Part shown: piece after piece, positions 27,072 to 36,468 of the stretch | Position numbering within the stretch: position 1 is the stretch's first letter | How the letters are laid out: every line of letters starts with the position of its first letter | Assembly (NCBI RefSeq): GCF_014207095.1 | Contig: NZ_JACHBG010000001.1 | Coordinates: 620,001-684,000, forward strand | Reading direction: 5' to 3' | From: Martinezella lusitana | GTDB lineage: Bacteria; Pseudomonadota; Alphaproteobacteria; Rhizobiales; Rhizobiaceae | DNA: 64,000 bases | The notes under the pieces: model-generated | Told to the model about the DNA's origin: nothing | What the model saw: only the letters and a program-made list of their open reading frames with translations | Database searches by the model: none | Position numbers and translations under genes: made by a program

Positions 27072-27923
27072 ATGGAAAATGCAATTCGTCAGAACCTGGT
27101 GTCGAGGCGCTATGGGAAGAACCGGGTGATGATGGCCCTATGCTTCCTCGCAGCCATCCTTGGTATATTCTTTCTCAGCGTCATCCTCGTAACCCTGGTT
27201 TTCCGCGGTGTATCGGCGCTCAACTTCGACGTCTTCACCATGTCGATCCCGGCTCAGGGCTCGCGCGGTGGCTTGATCAACGCAATCTACGGCACCGTGC
27301 TGGTCACGGGCTGCGCCATCCTGATCGCCGCGCCGATCGGCATTCTCGCAGGAACCTATCTGGTGGAATATGCCAACGGCTCCAAGATTGCCGAGGCAGC
27401 CAAGTTCCTCAACGACATCTTGCTGTCTGCACCCTCGATCATCGTCGGCGTGTTCGTCTACGGCGCCGTCGTCGTGCCCATGCATGGCAACTCCGCCATT
27501 GCCGGCATCCTGGCACTGGCGCTGATCGCTCTTCCGGTTGTCAACCGCACGACGCAGGACATGCTGTTGCTCGTGCCAAATGCGCTTCGTGAGGCGACTG
27601 CCGCGCTTGGCGCGCCGCGCTGGAAGTCCATGATGATGGTGATCTACCGTTCTGCCTGGACGGGTATCCTCACCGGCATTCTGCTGGCTGTCGCCCGTAT
27701 CAGCGGCGAAACCGCGCCGCTTCTCTTCACCGCCGGCTACAGCAAATTCATGAATGCGGGCCTGACCGGTCCAATCGCCACGCTGCCGGTTGCCATCAAC
27801 ACGCTTGCAGCCGATCCTGGCGAGGATCTGAAGCAACTGGCTTGGGCCGGCGCGCTGATCATCACCGTTGCCATTCTTGCCCTCAATGTCCTTGCCCGTG
27901 TCCTGAGTGGGCGCCGTCAGTGA
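27072..27923 (+). CDS. pstA: Phosphate ABC transporter, permease PstA
   Basis: This 283-residue permease partners PstC. Visible features are the first helix [20 protein letters not shown], the segment [31 protein letters not shown], the [15 protein letters not shown] motif and the EAA loop [18 protein letters not shown] followed by [21 protein letters not shown]. It starts ten bases after pstC with a GAGGAAAAACCC leader. Six helices are predicted, as in E. coli PstA (296 residues). Confidence 0.95.
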   Translation: MENAIRQNLVSRRYGKNRVMMALCFLAAILGIFFLSVILVTLVFRGVSALNFDVFTMSIPAQGSRGGLINAIYGTVLVTGCAILIAAPIGILAGTYLVEYANGSKIAEAAKFLNDILLSAPSIIVGVFVYGAVVVPMHGNSAIAGILALALIALPVVNRTTQDMLLLVPNALREATAALGAPRWKSMMMVIYRSAWTGILTGILLAVARISGETAPLLFTAGYSKFMNAGLTGPIATLPVAINTLAADPGEDLKQLAWAGALIITVAILALNVLARVLSGRRQ

Positions 27924-27952
27924 CGCAGCCGTCGAACGATAGGAATGAGACC

Positions 27953-28786
27953 ATGAACATGAGCGACAGCAATTTCCAGAGCGTCAACGCACAGACGGGG
28001 AAGGACGCCGCTTCCCAGTCGGATCTCGGCCTTGCGAAACTTGAGGTGAAGAACCTCGACTTCACCTATCAGAACGGTCATCGCGTTCTGAAGAGCGTGA
28101 ATATGAACATCCGCAAGAATGCGGTCACCGCCTTCATCGGCCCTTCGGGTTGCGGTAAGTCGACGCTGCTGCGCACCTTCAACCGCATGTACGATCTTTA
28201 TCCGGGCCAGACGGTTTCGGGCGAGATCCTGCTGGATGGCCGCAACATTCTCACCAAGGACGTCGATCTCAACGATCTTCGCGCCAAGGTCGGCATGGTG
28301 TTCCAGAAGCCGACGCCGTTCCCGATGTCGATCTATGAGAACGTCGCTTTCGGCATCCGTCTCTATGAGAAGATCTCGAAGGCGGAAATGGATGTTCGCG
28401 TCGAAGCGGCGCTGACGGAAACTGCGCTGTGGAGCGAAGTGAAGGAAAAGCTGCACCAGAGCGGTCTCGGCCTTTCCGGTGGTCAGCAACAGCGTCTCTG
28501 CATCGCCCGCGCCATCGCGGTCAAGCCATCCGTGCTGCTGCTCGACGAGCCGACGTCGGCCCTCGATCCGATCTCGACCGCCAAGGTCGAGGAACTGGTG
28601 TCGCAGCTGAAGGGCGAATTCACGATCGTCATCGTGACGCACAACATGCAGCAGGCCAGCCGTATCTCCGACAGCACCGCCTTTATGTATCTCGGCGAGT
28701 TGATCGAGTATGGTGCGACCGAACAGATCTTCCAGGCGCCGAAGGTGAAGCGCACGGAAGATTACATCACCGGTCGTTACGGCTGA
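27953..28786 (+). CDS. pstB: Phosphate ABC transporter, ATPase PstB
   Basis: This 277-residue ATPase energises phosphate import through PstCA. The Walker A is [19 protein letters not shown], the Q-loop lies in [19 protein letters not shown], the signature is [14 protein letters not shown], the Walker B is [12 protein letters not shown] and the switch His is in IVTHNMQQA. The ATG at 27953 has an AGGAATGAG leader, and a roughly 30-residue N-terminal tail precedes the ABC core. The frame extends further upstream into pstA, which I treat as shadow. No phoU follows: the next gene is on the other strand. Confidence 0.97.
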   Translation: MNMSDSNFQSVNAQTGKDAASQSDLGLAKLEVKNLDFTYQNGHRVLKSVNMNIRKNAVTAFIGPSGCGKSTLLRTFNRMYDLYPGQTVSGEILLDGRNILTKDVDLNDLRAKVGMVFQKPTPFPMSIYENVAFGIRLYEKISKAEMDVRVEAALTETALWSEVKEKLHQSGLGLSGGQQQRLCIARAIAVKPSVLLLDEPTSALDPISTAKVEELVSQLKGEFTIVIVTHNMQQASRISDSTAFMYLGELIEYGATEQIFQAPKVKRTEDYITGRYG

Positions 28787-28821
28787 TACGGTTCGGGTAT
28801 TCCCAAAATCGACCATTTGCG

Positions 28822-28850
28822 ATGGCGCGCTGATCAGGCGCGCCATTTTG
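28822..28850 (+). terminator. pst operon terminator
   Basis: A perfect 9-bp stem (ATGGCGCGC/GCGCGCCAT) with a 7-base loop is followed by TTTTG, 36 bases after the pstB stop. It marks the end of the operon and confirms that pstB is the last gene. Confidence 0.75.
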
Positions 28851-29037
28851 CGTTCGGAAGCAACCATGGCAGATCTTGCCAATCGCCGCCACATTGCCCC
28901 GCAGCCAGCGAAAGGGGGCTTCGCAAGGCGATAGGCTCGACAAGGGGCGTTTGATCAGGCCGCGGCATAAGAGGGCCGGGGCCTTTGCTCCGACCACTCG
29001 CAAGGGGTGAGCCGGCCAAGTGCCTAAGAACGTCCGG

Positions 29038-30291
29038 TCACATTCTCGCGAGCGTGCCCATACGTCGCAGAGCGTGGATCTGGTCTTCCAGCGTCGGCAC
29101 CAACTCGCCGATATCCGTCTTCGGCGGCGCATCCTCAGCCTTGGCGGTCTCCGTCTCACCGAAGACGATGGTGCAATTGCGCCCCGCATGTTTTGCGGCG
29201 TAAAGGGCACGGTCGGCCGAAGACACCAGCCGGTCCCAGCTGACCTTGTCGCGCGGCATGATCGCCACGCCGATGCTGACGGTTGCTGCCACCAAGGAGC
29301 GACCGACGAGTAGTGGAGCGCGACAGAAATCAGCACGGATGGTTTCGGCCAGCGCCTCGGCCTCCGCCTGATCGCCCACCGGCACGAAAGCGACGAACTC
29401 TTCGCCACCCATGCGGCCGAACGCGCCGTTGCGCGGCACGAATAGACGAGCGATACGGGCGAATTCGATGAGGACGGCGTCGCCGGTCTGGTGCCCGTAG
29501 CGGTCATTGATCGATTTGAAATGGTCGAGATCGAACAATAGGGCGGCAAGTTTCTGCGGCGGCTTTTGTTCGTCTCCGGCCAGGATTTCGTAGCTGTCCT
29601 GGAGGCCGCGGCGGTTGAGAACGCCTGTCAACGCGTCCGTGACGGAGATCGCCCGCCAGCGCCGCTCGGAGCGTTCCATTAACAGCTTTCCGTTCAGAAC
29701 GATGGCGGCGATGACGAGCAGCCCGTAGCCGAGTGCCGCGTAGCCGCGATAGATTTGCGCCTCTTCCAGCGCAGGCGCCCGCAACGACATCCAAAGCGCC
29801 GAAATGAAGCAGAAGGAAGCCAGCGTCATGAAGATAACGCCAAGCTGGCCACGCGCAGGCTCGTGCCCTCCGTCGCGTGGACGCACGGCAAAGGCAAGCA
29901 GGCTGGCGCCGACGGCGCCCGCAAGATCGTAGAGGATGACGCGATTGACGAAGTTTTCGGTGACCCAGGGCAGGTTCACGCCAACCAGCCAAATCGCCGG
30001 CGGCAGCAGCGCCGAGCATTGGAGTTTGCGCTTATCCATCCACCGGAACCCGGCGATCCAGGCGCTTTCACCCATCAGGGCGATCGCATTGCCGATCTTG
30101 ATGGACAATATATCCGGAACAAAGCCGCGAGCCGCCACCATCGCAAACCCGATGGCACTGACGGCAAAGCCCATCGCCCACATCAGATAGGCGGGCGACT
30201 GGCGATCGTGACGCCAGGCAAGGAGGAGTACGGTTGCCAGGGTGATGGCCTCCGAGCACCAGATGCTTAGCCCTGTAGTCATGTTCAGCAC
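29038..30291 (-). CDS. Membrane diguanylate cyclase (GGDEF domain)
   Basis: This protein of about 417 residues should make cyclic di-GMP. The N-terminal 190 residues hold about six transmembrane helices with a WMDKR loop and no recognisable sensory domain. The GGDEF domain (about 215-380) begins VTDALTGVLNRRGLQDSYE, includes LLFDLDHFKSINDRYGHQTGD and has the active-site GGEEF. The allosteric RxxD site expected five residues earlier reads PRNG, so product inhibition is unlikely. The start is uncertain: the GTG at 30291 has a GGGAGAG about nine bases upstream, and an ATG lies three codons further in. Cyclic di-GMP commonly controls polysaccharides such as those encoded in this window. Confidence 0.9.
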   Translation of the reverse strand: MLNMTTGLSIWCSEAITLATVLLLAWRHDRQSPAYLMWAMGFAVSAIGFAMVAARGFVPDILSIKIGNAIALMGESAWIAGFRWMDKRKLQCSALLPPAIWLVGVNLPWVTENFVNRVILYDLAGAVGASLLAFAVRPRDGGHEPARGQLGVIFMTLASFCFISALWMSLRAPALEEAQIYRGYAALGYGLLVIAAIVLNGKLLMERSERRWRAISVTDALTGVLNRRGLQDSYEILAGDEQKPPQKLAALLFDLDHFKSINDRYGHQTGDAVLIEFARIARLFVPRNGAFGRMGGEEFVAFVPVGDQAEAEALAETIRADFCRAPLLVGRSLVAATVSIGVAIMPRDKVSWDRLVSSADRALYAAKHAGRNCTIVFGETETAKAEDAPPKTDIGELVPTLEDQIHALRRMGTLARM

Positions 30292-30600
30292 GATCTGTGT
30301 TCTCTCCCTTTCCCCCAAGGCAGCAGCGGCGGCGCCGGAGGCGCTATTTTCCCGCCGGGGCCCATCCTTGCTGAATAAGGTGGCAAGTTCCTTAAATGAC
30401 TTGGTAAATTTTACCTGCGTCTCACGTTGGCATCGTATCGCAGCGGACCTTTATGTTTCCTTCACTCTACGGCCGGGAAAACCGGTGGGTTGTGCAAGAC
30501 GCCGCGCCTACACGATTGGCATTGCGAAAGTCGCGTTTAGAAATCCTTTGTCAACGCTTCTTGGGGCATTACTGCTTTTTGAGGTTATGCTTTCGTGCGT

Positions 30601-30630
30601 CTTGAAGTGCAGGGCAGGGACACTCTATGT
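30601..30630 (+). promoter_or_regulatory. Sigma-32-like heat-shock promoter of clpP
   Basis: CTTGAAG, a 15-base spacer and CTCTATGT match the RpoH consensus (CTTGAAA-N11-15-CCCCATNT) at six of seven and five of seven positions. The site lies about 70 bases before the clpP ATG within a 407-base gap (30292-30698) that contains no gene. The transcription start is not shown by sequence. Confidence 0.5.
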
Positions 30631-30698
30631 AGGGGTAAAGGATTTTTACTCGATTCCCGGCGTTTTCGTCGCCGGGGCAAGCTTGGTAAAGGACGCAC

Positions 30699-31331
30699 AT
30701 GAGAAATCCAGTCGATACAGCTATGGCTCTGGTGCCGATGGTTGTTGAGCAGACCAACCGTGGGGAACGGTCCTACGACATCTATTCCCGCCTGCTGAAG
30801 GAACGCATCATTTTCCTCACGGGACCGGTTGAGGACCATATGGCGACGTTGGTGTGCGCCCAGCTTCTCTTCCTCGAGGCTGAAAACCCGAAAAAGGAAA
30901 TCGCGCTCTATATCAATTCGCCGGGCGGCGTCGTTACCGCCGGCATGGCGATCTATGATACGATGCAGTTCATCAAGCCGGCCGTTTCGACGCTGTGCAT
31001 CGGCCAGGCCGCATCGATGGGCTCGCTGCTGCTCGCCGCCGGCGACAAGGACATGCGTTTCGCTACGCCGAACTCGCGTATCATGGTTCACCAGCCTTCG
31101 GGCGGTTTCCAGGGCCAGGCTTCGGATATCGAACGTCATGCGCGCGATATCATCAAGATGAAGCGCCGCCTGAACGAAGTTTACGTCAAGCATTGCGGTC
31201 GCACCTATGAAGAGGTCGAGCAGACGCTCGATCGTGACCATTTCATGTCCTCGGACGAGGCCAAAGAATGGGGTCTGATCGACAAGGTGCTGACCTCGCG
31301 TACCGAAATAGAAGGTGAAAGCGCCTCGTAA
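30699..31331 (+). CDS. clpP: ATP-dependent Clp protease proteolytic subunit
   Basis: This 210-residue protein is the tetradecameric serine peptidase that partners ClpX and ClpA. The catalytic triad is visible: Ser106 in [11 protein letters not shown], His131 in IMVHQPSGG and Asp180 in TLDRDHFMS. The N-terminal propeptide is short ([19 protein letters not shown]), with the axial loop following. Length and sequence are those of the main rhizobial ClpP. It is followed 297 bases later by clpX in the usual order, then lon. Confidence 0.97.
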   Translation: MRNPVDTAMALVPMVVEQTNRGERSYDIYSRLLKERIIFLTGPVEDHMATLVCAQLLFLEAENPKKEIALYINSPGGVVTAGMAIYDTMQFIKPAVSTLCIGQAASMGSLLLAAGDKDMRFATPNSRIMVHQPSGGFQGQASDIERHARDIIKMKRRLNEVYVKHCGRTYEEVEQTLDRDHFMSSDEAKEWGLIDKVLTSRTEIEGESAS

Positions 31332-31628
31332 CTTATCCACGGGGCGGTGACTTCTACGCCACAGTTCTATCCCATTTGTGATCGAATAGGGGTTTAATGT
31401 GGAACGGAACGCGGTAATAGTAAGCATTAATGCCATGTAGCGTTTTTGTGACATGGCATTCGGCATTCGAAGGGGAATCGTTGCCACGCAATTCCGGTTT
31501 CCGGAATTGCGTTCAGTACCCCGAAGGGCGCCGCGATCTGCCAGTAAACGAGGGGCAGGTCCGGCGGGCGCATTGAGTGGACCGCGATTCCAATTTTGGA
31601 ATTGGCGGCGTGCTGGAAGGAAAGTGAT

Positions 31629-32906
31629 ATGAGCAAAGTCAGCGGCAGCAACGGCGGCGACTCGAAGAACACGCTTTATTGTTCGTTCTGCGGTAAGAGC
31701 CAGCATGAAGTCCGCAAATTGATTGCCGGGCCGACCGTCTTCATCTGCGATGAGTGCGTTGAGCTATGCATGGACATCATCCGCGAGGAAAACAAATCCT
31801 CGATGGTGAAGTCGCGTGACGGAGTTCCGACACCGCAGGATATCATCAAGGTTCTTGACGAATATGTCATCGGCCAGCGTCAGGCGAAGAAGATCCTGTC
31901 CGTTGCCGTTCATAACCATTACAAGCGCCTCGCTCACGCGTCGAAGAACGGCGATGTCGAGTTGGCGAAGTCGAACATCATGCTCGTCGGCCCGACCGGC
32001 TGCGGCAAGACCTATCTCGCGCAGACGCTCGCCCGCATCATCGACGTGCCCTTCACGATGGCCGATGCCACGACGCTGACCGAAGCCGGTTACGTCGGTG
32101 AAGACGTCGAAAACATCATTCTGAAGCTGCTCCAGGCTGCTGACTACAATGTCGAGCGTGCGCAGCGCGGCATCGTCTACATCGACGAAGTCGACAAGAT
32201 TTCGCGCAAGTCGGACAATCCGTCGATCACGCGCGACGTCTCGGGCGAGGGCGTGCAGCAGGCGCTTCTGAAGATCATGGAAGGCACGGTGGCTTCGGTT
32301 CCCCCGCAGGGCGGCCGCAAGCATCCGCAGCAGGAATTCCTGCAGGTGGATACCACCAACATCCTCTTCATCTGCGGCGGCGCCTTCGCAGGCCTCGACA
32401 AGATCATCTCGGCTCGCGGCGAAAAGACCTCGATCGGCTTCGGCGCCACGGTCAAGGCACCGGACGACCGTCGTGTCGGCGAAGTGCTGCGCGAGCTGGA
32501 GCCGGAAGATCTGGTGAAGTTCGGCCTCATCCCGGAATTCATCGGCCGTCTGCCCGTTCTGGCAACGCTGGAAGACCTGGATGCGGATGCGCTGATCCAG
32601 ATCCTGTCCGAGCCGAAGAACGCGCTCGTCAAGCAGTATCAGCGCCTGTTCGAGATGGAAGACGTCGAGCTGACCTTCCACGAGGACGCACTGCGCGAGA
32701 TTGCCCGCCGTGCGATCGTCCGCAAGACGGGTGCCCGCGGTCTGCGCTCGATCATGGAAAAGATCCTTCTCGACACCATGTTCGAGCTGCCGGCGCTGGA
32801 AGGCGTACGCGAGGTCGTCATTTCCGAGGAAGTGGTTCGCGGCTCTGCCCGTCCGCTCTACATCTATGCCGACCGGCAGGAAGAAAAGGCCAACGCAACG
32901 GCCTGA
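31629..32906 (+). CDS. clpX: ATP-dependent Clp protease, unfoldase subunit ClpX
   Basis: This 425-residue AAA+ unfoldase feeds substrates to ClpP. In alphaproteobacteria it also removes cell-cycle regulators such as CtrA. The N-terminal C4 zinc domain ([12 protein letters not shown]...[10 protein letters not shown]) recruits adaptors. Then come the Walker [13 protein letters not shown], the pore loop GYVGEDVE, the Walker [12 protein letters not shown], the sensor [14 protein letters not shown] and the [14 protein letters not shown]-domain. The IGF loop that docks on ClpP is in [11 protein letters not shown] start at the ATG at 31629, with GGAAAGTGAT just before it. Confidence 0.98.
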   Translation: MSKVSGSNGGDSKNTLYCSFCGKSQHEVRKLIAGPTVFICDECVELCMDIIREENKSSMVKSRDGVPTPQDIIKVLDEYVIGQRQAKKILSVAVHNHYKRLAHASKNGDVELAKSNIMLVGPTGCGKTYLAQTLARIIDVPFTMADATTLTEAGYVGEDVENIILKLLQAADYNVERAQRGIVYIDEVDKISRKSDNPSITRDVSGEGVQQALLKIMEGTVASVPPQGGRKHPQQEFLQVDTTNILFICGGAFAGLDKIISARGEKTSIGFGATVKAPDDRRVGEVLRELEPEDLVKFGLIPEFIGRLPVLATLEDLDADALIQILSEPKNALVKQYQRLFEMEDVELTFHEDALREIARRAIVRKTGARGLRSIMEKILLDTMFELPALEGVREVVISEEVVRGSARPLYIYADRQEEKANATA

Positions 32907-32931
32907 TGTCTGCATCAGCGATCACGAATCG

Positions 32932-32957
32932 AGGGGCTCGTCACTGACGGGCCCCTT
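32932..32957 (+). terminator. clpX terminator
   Basis: A long near-perfect stem (AGGGGCTCGTCA/TGACGGGCCCCT with one G-U pair) is followed by TTCCGTTTG. It lies about 25 bases after the clpX stop and separates clpX from lon. Confidence 0.65.
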
Positions 32958-33221
32958 TCCGTTTGAAAAGTCGCGCCGTTTGCTGATAAAGTCTTGGATA
33001 AGCTTATGGGAACGCAGTCGAAACCGGTTGTTAAGATCTCCCGCTGCGGCCATGATGGCATGATTCTGGAGTATCCGACGGATAGGGCTCAAGCCCGGCG
33101 TTTTATCTTCGGATTTAGCTCCGCCAGCCGTGTTCGAGTTGCTGGGCTTTGGTGTTCTTGTTGTTGCGTTCGTCCTCGTGAATCCGCGGTCCGCTGTCTA
33201 AAGACAGTGCGTCTTGCATGA

Positions 33222-33250
33222 CTTGAAATAGGTAATGTGAAGCTCCACTT
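33222..33250 (+). promoter_or_regulatory. Sigma-32-like heat-shock promoter of lon
   Basis: An exact CTTGAAA, a 14-base spacer and CTCCACTT match the RpoH consensus (the -10 at five of seven positions). It lies about 80 bases before the lon ATG. The 422-base gap between clpX and lon (32907-33328) holds only this site and the clpX terminator; a 75-codon open frame at 32994-33221 does not look coding. Confidence 0.5.
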
Positions 33251-33328
33251 GTTTACCAAGTGAGAGAGCCGGCTAATCCTCCCCAGCCGGCAGAGAGCCC
33301 GGAAACGGGACGACGGAAAGGAAATACT

Positions 33329-35749
33329 ATGACTAAGAAAACGTCTGCGGCACATGAGAGCATTGCCTATCCGGTATTGCCGTTGCGCGACATCGTGGTC
33401 TTCCCCCACATGATCGTGCCGCTGTTCGTCGGACGGGAGAAATCCATTCGTGCGCTGGAAGAGGTCATGGGTTCCGACAAGCAGATCATGCTCGTCACCC
33501 AGATCAATGCCAGCGATGACGATCCCGCGCCGGATGCAATCCACAAGGTTGGCACTGTTGCCAATGTCCTGCAGCTCCTGAAGCTGCCCGACGGCACCGT
33601 CAAAGTGCTGGTCGAAGGCCGTGCGCGCGCAGAGATCGACGAATATACCGCCCGCGAGGATTTCTACGAGGCCCTCGGTCATACCTTGAACGAGCCGGAA
33701 GAAGATCAGGTCGAGCTGGAGGCGTTGAGCCGCTCGGTCGTTTCCGAATTCGAGAGCTATGTGAAGCTCAACAAGAAGATCTCTCCGGAAGTGGTGGGTG
33801 CCGCCAGCCAGATCGACGATTACTCCAAGCTCGCCGACACGGTCGCTTCGCATCTGTCGATCAAGATCACCGAGAAGCAGGAAATGCTGGAAACCACCAG
33901 CGTCAAGGGCCGCCTCGAAAAGGCGCTCGGCTTCATGGAAGGCGAGATTTCGGTTTTGCAGGTCGAAAAGCGCATCCGCTCGCGCGTCAAGCGCCAGATG
34001 GAGAAGACCCAGCGCGAATACTACCTGAATGAGCAGATGAAGGCGATCCAGAAGGAACTCGGCGACGGCGACGAAGGCCGCGACGAAATGGCCGAACTGG
34101 AAGAGCGCATCTCCAAGACCAAGCTGTCGAAGGAAGCCAAGGAAAAGGCCGATGCCGAGCTGAAAAAGCTCCGTCAGATGAGCCCGATGTCGGCTGAAGC
34201 GACGGTCGTTCGCAACTATCTCGATTGGCTGCTGGGTATCCCGTGGCAGAAGAAGTCGAAGATCAAGACCGACCTGAACAATGCCGAGAAGATCCTTGAA
34301 GCCGATCATTTCGGTCTTGATAAGGTCAAGGAACGCATCGTCGAATATCTGGCCGTCCAGGCCCGTGCGACCAAGATCAAGGGTCCGATCCTGTGCCTCG
34401 TTGGCCCTCCGGGTGTCGGCAAGACCTCGCTCGCCCAGTCGATCGCCAAGGCGACCGGCCGTGAGTATGTCCGCATGGCGCTCGGCGGCGTTCGCGACGA
34501 AGCCGAAATCCGCGGTCACCGCCGCACCTATATCGGCTCGATGCCCGGCAAGGTCATCCAGTCGATGAAGAAGGCCAAGAAGTCCAACCCGCTGTTCCTG
34601 CTCGACGAAATCGACAAGCTCGGCATGGACTATCGCGGCGACCCGTCTTCGGCTCTGCTTGAGGTGCTGGATCCGGCCCAGAACTCGACCTTCATGGATC
34701 ACTACCTGGAAGTCGAATACGACCTGTCGGACGTGATGTTCATCACGACGGCGAACACGCTGAATATCCCTGCGCCGCTGATGGACCGCATGGAGATCAT
34801 CCGTATCGCCGGCTATACCGAAGACGAAAAGCGCGAAATCGCCAAGCGGCACCTGCTGCCGAAGGCCATCAAGGAGCATGCATTGCAGCCGAGCGAATTC
34901 TCGGTCAGCGACGAGGCTCTCATGGTCGTCATTGAGCAGTACACCCGCGAAGCCGGTGTCCGTAACTTCGAGCGCGAATTGATGAAGCTCGCACGCAAGG
35001 CGGTCACCGAGATCATCAAGGGCAAGACCAAGTCGGTCACCGTGACGGCCGAGAACGTTCCTGACTATCTCGGCGTGCCGCGCTACCGCCATGGCGAAGC
35101 CGAACGCGAAGATCAGGTCGGTGTTGTCACCGGTCTCGCCTGGACTGAAGTCGGCGGCGTGCTGCTGACGATCGAAGGCGTGATGATGCCGGGCAAGGGC
35201 CGCATGACGGTTACCGGCAACCTGAAGGAAGTCATGAAGGAATCGATCTCCGCAGCGGCTTCTTACGTCCGCTCGCGCGCCGTCGATTTCGGCATCGAGC
35301 CGCCGCGCTTCGACAAGAGCGACATCCACGTGCATCTGCCGGAAGGCGCAACGCCCAAGGATGGTCCGTCGGCCGGTGTCGCAATGGCAACCGCGATCGT
35401 TTCGATCATGACCGGCATCCCGGTTTCCAAGGATGTCGCCATGACGGGTGAAATCACGCTGCGCGGCCGCGTGCTGCCGATCGGCGGCCTGAAGGAAAAG
35501 CTGCTCGCAGCAATGCGCGGCGGCATCAAGAAGGTGCTGATCCCGGAAGAAAACGCCAAGGATCTGGCGGAGATTCCGGACAACGTGAAGAACAGCATGG
35601 AGATCATTCCGGTCTCGCGCATGGGCGAGGTGATCAAGCACGCGCTCGTCCGTCGGCCGGAGCCGATCGAATGGGATGGCACCGTCGAAACGCCCGTGAT
35701 CGCAACGGTCGAAGGTGTCGACGACCTAGGTGCGTCGATCGCACATTGA
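33329..35749 (+). CDS. lon: ATP-dependent protease Lon
   Basis: This 806-residue AAA+ serine protease degrades misfolded and regulatory proteins. It has an N-terminal substrate domain ([20 protein letters not shown] start), a coiled-coil linker near 190-300, the Walker [15 protein letters not shown], the Walker [15 protein letters not shown] and the protease domain with the Ser-Lys dyad Ser681 ([12 protein letters not shown]) and Lys724 ([10 protein letters not shown]). Length equals the usual alphaproteobacterial Lon. The ATG at 33329 has a GAAAGGAAATACT leader; the frame is open 23 codons upstream. In rhizobia, Lon is known to affect exopolysaccharide amounts through regulators. hupB follows. 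Confidence 0.98.
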   Translation: MTKKTSAAHESIAYPVLPLRDIVVFPHMIVPLFVGREKSIRALEEVMGSDKQIMLVTQINASDDDPAPDAIHKVGTVANVLQLLKLPDGTVKVLVEGRARAEIDEYTAREDFYEALGHTLNEPEEDQVELEALSRSVVSEFESYVKLNKKISPEVVGAASQIDDYSKLADTVASHLSIKITEKQEMLETTSVKGRLEKALGFMEGEISVLQVEKRIRSRVKRQMEKTQREYYLNEQMKAIQKELGDGDEGRDEMAELEERISKTKLSKEAKEKADAELKKLRQMSPMSAEATVVRNYLDWLLGIPWQKKSKIKTDLNNAEKILEADHFGLDKVKERIVEYLAVQARATKIKGPILCLVGPPGVGKTSLAQSIAKATGREYVRMALGGVRDEAEIRGHRRTYIGSMPGKVIQSMKKAKKSNPLFLLDEIDKLGMDYRGDPSSALLEVLDPAQNSTFMDHYLEVEYDLSDVMFITTANTLNIPAPLMDRMEIIRIAGYTEDEKREIAKRHLLPKAIKEHALQPSEFSVSDEALMVVIEQYTREAGVRNFERELMKLARKAVTEIIKGKTKSVTVTAENVPDYLGVPRYRHGEAEREDQVGVVTGLAWTEVGGVLLTIEGVMMPGKGRMTVTGNLKEVMKESISAAASYVRSRAVDFGIEPPRFDKSDIHVHLPEGATPKDGPSAGVAMATAIVSIMTGIPVSKDVAMTGEITLRGRVLPIGGLKEKLLAAMRGGIKKVLIPEENAKDLAEIPDNVKNSMEIIPVSRMGEVIKHALVRRPEPIEWDGTVETPVIATVEGVDDLGASIAH

Positions 35750-35765
35750 GGCTCTTCGCCTCAAT
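35744..35765 (+). repeat. Hairpin spanning the lon stop codon
   Basis: ATTGAGGC-TCTTC-GCCTCAAT forms an 8-bp perfect stem whose left arm contains the lon TGA. The left arm is identical to the first eight bases of the hairpin at the ctaA stop. A separate strong terminator follows at 35791, so this one is probably an RNA stability element rather than the main stop. Confidence 0.5.
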
Positions 35766-35790
35766 TCTGTCGAATTGCCAGAAATGGCGA

Positions 35791-35820
35791 AAAGACCGGC
35801 ATTTTTGCCGGTCTTTTTTT
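35791..35820 (+). terminator. lon terminator
   Basis: An 11-bp perfect stem with a TTTT loop (AAAGACCGGCA/TGCCGGTCTTT) runs directly into a T run. It is a classic factor-independent terminator 40 bases after the lon stop. Confidence 0.9.
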
Positions 35821-35950
35821 GTGAAAAGCGTCCGGAAACGCTTGCTTTTCCTTGGTTCGCAGGGTTTTTGGGGTTGCGGCGGGTAAGAGCATTCCTATTT
35901 GCACCCCGCTTACTGATAAGTCGTTTCATACCAGAGAAAGGGGTGGAAAC

Positions 35951-36226
35951 ATGAACAAGAATGAGCTCGTGTCCGCAGTGGCCGAGAAGGCCGGTATCAC
36001 GAAGGCTGACGCTGCTTCCGCTGTTGACGCTGTTTTCGAGACCGTCCAGGCTGAACTGAAGAAGGGCGGCGACATTCGCCTCGCTGGTTTCGGCAGCTTC
36101 ACTGTTTCTCACCGCGCAGCCACGAAGGGCCGCAACCCGTCCACGGGTGCTGAGGTCGACATCGCTGCTCGCAATGTACCGAAGTTCACGCCCGGCAAGG
36201 GCCTGAAGGACGCGGTCAACAGCTGA
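35951..36226 (+). CDS. hupB: DNA-binding protein HU (HupB)
   Basis: This 91-residue nucleoid protein is of the HU family. It begins MNKNELVSAVAEKAGITKAD and has the helix-turn-helix body, the conserved GFGSFTVSHRAATKGRNPSTG DNA-binding arm with its Pro at the tip, and ends KFTPGKGLKDAVNS. It forms dimers that bend DNA. The ATG at 35951 has an AAAGGGGTGG leader. Codon use is strongly biased, as for highly expressed genes. The lon-hupB order is the common one. A terminator follows 50 bases later. Confidence 0.98.
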   Translation: MNKNELVSAVAEKAGITKADAASAVDAVFETVQAELKKGGDIRLAGFGSFTVSHRAATKGRNPSTGAEVDIAARNVPKFTPGKGLKDAVNS

Positions 36227-36277
36227 TTTCGTTTTCACCCGCCGCGAGGTGTTAGCCATGCGGTTGGAGAACATTGA

Positions 36278-36303
36278 GGGCCCGCTTTGCGGGCCCTTTT
36301 TTT
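36278..36303 (+). terminator. hupB terminator
   Basis: GGGCCCGC-TTT-GCGGGCCC is an 8-bp perfect GC stem with a 3-base loop, followed by seven Ts. It is a strong factor-independent terminator. Confidence 0.92.
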
Positions 36304-36468
36304 CGTTCCGGGACAACAGGCCTGCTTGTTCATGGATCTTAACCGGCAAGGTGGCTTGCATATGTGAGGTTGCATCGCGCGCCTTCCCTTGCGGAGACTG
36401 CTTCCTTGGCTATGTTCGGATCGAGGCTGAAGTCGTTTCAGCCAGATGATTATCAGGACCAGCAAGAC

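Noticed and set aside
32994..33221. A 75-codon plus-strand frame between clpX and lon
   Set aside because: No ribosome binding site, Cys/Arg-rich atypical composition, and it ends at the probable lon promoter.
33089..35641. An 850-codon open frame on the minus strand opposite lon
   Set aside because: It is the antisense shadow of lon; its translation is rich in His, Arg and Asp with no domain, while the plus strand encodes a textbook Lon protease.
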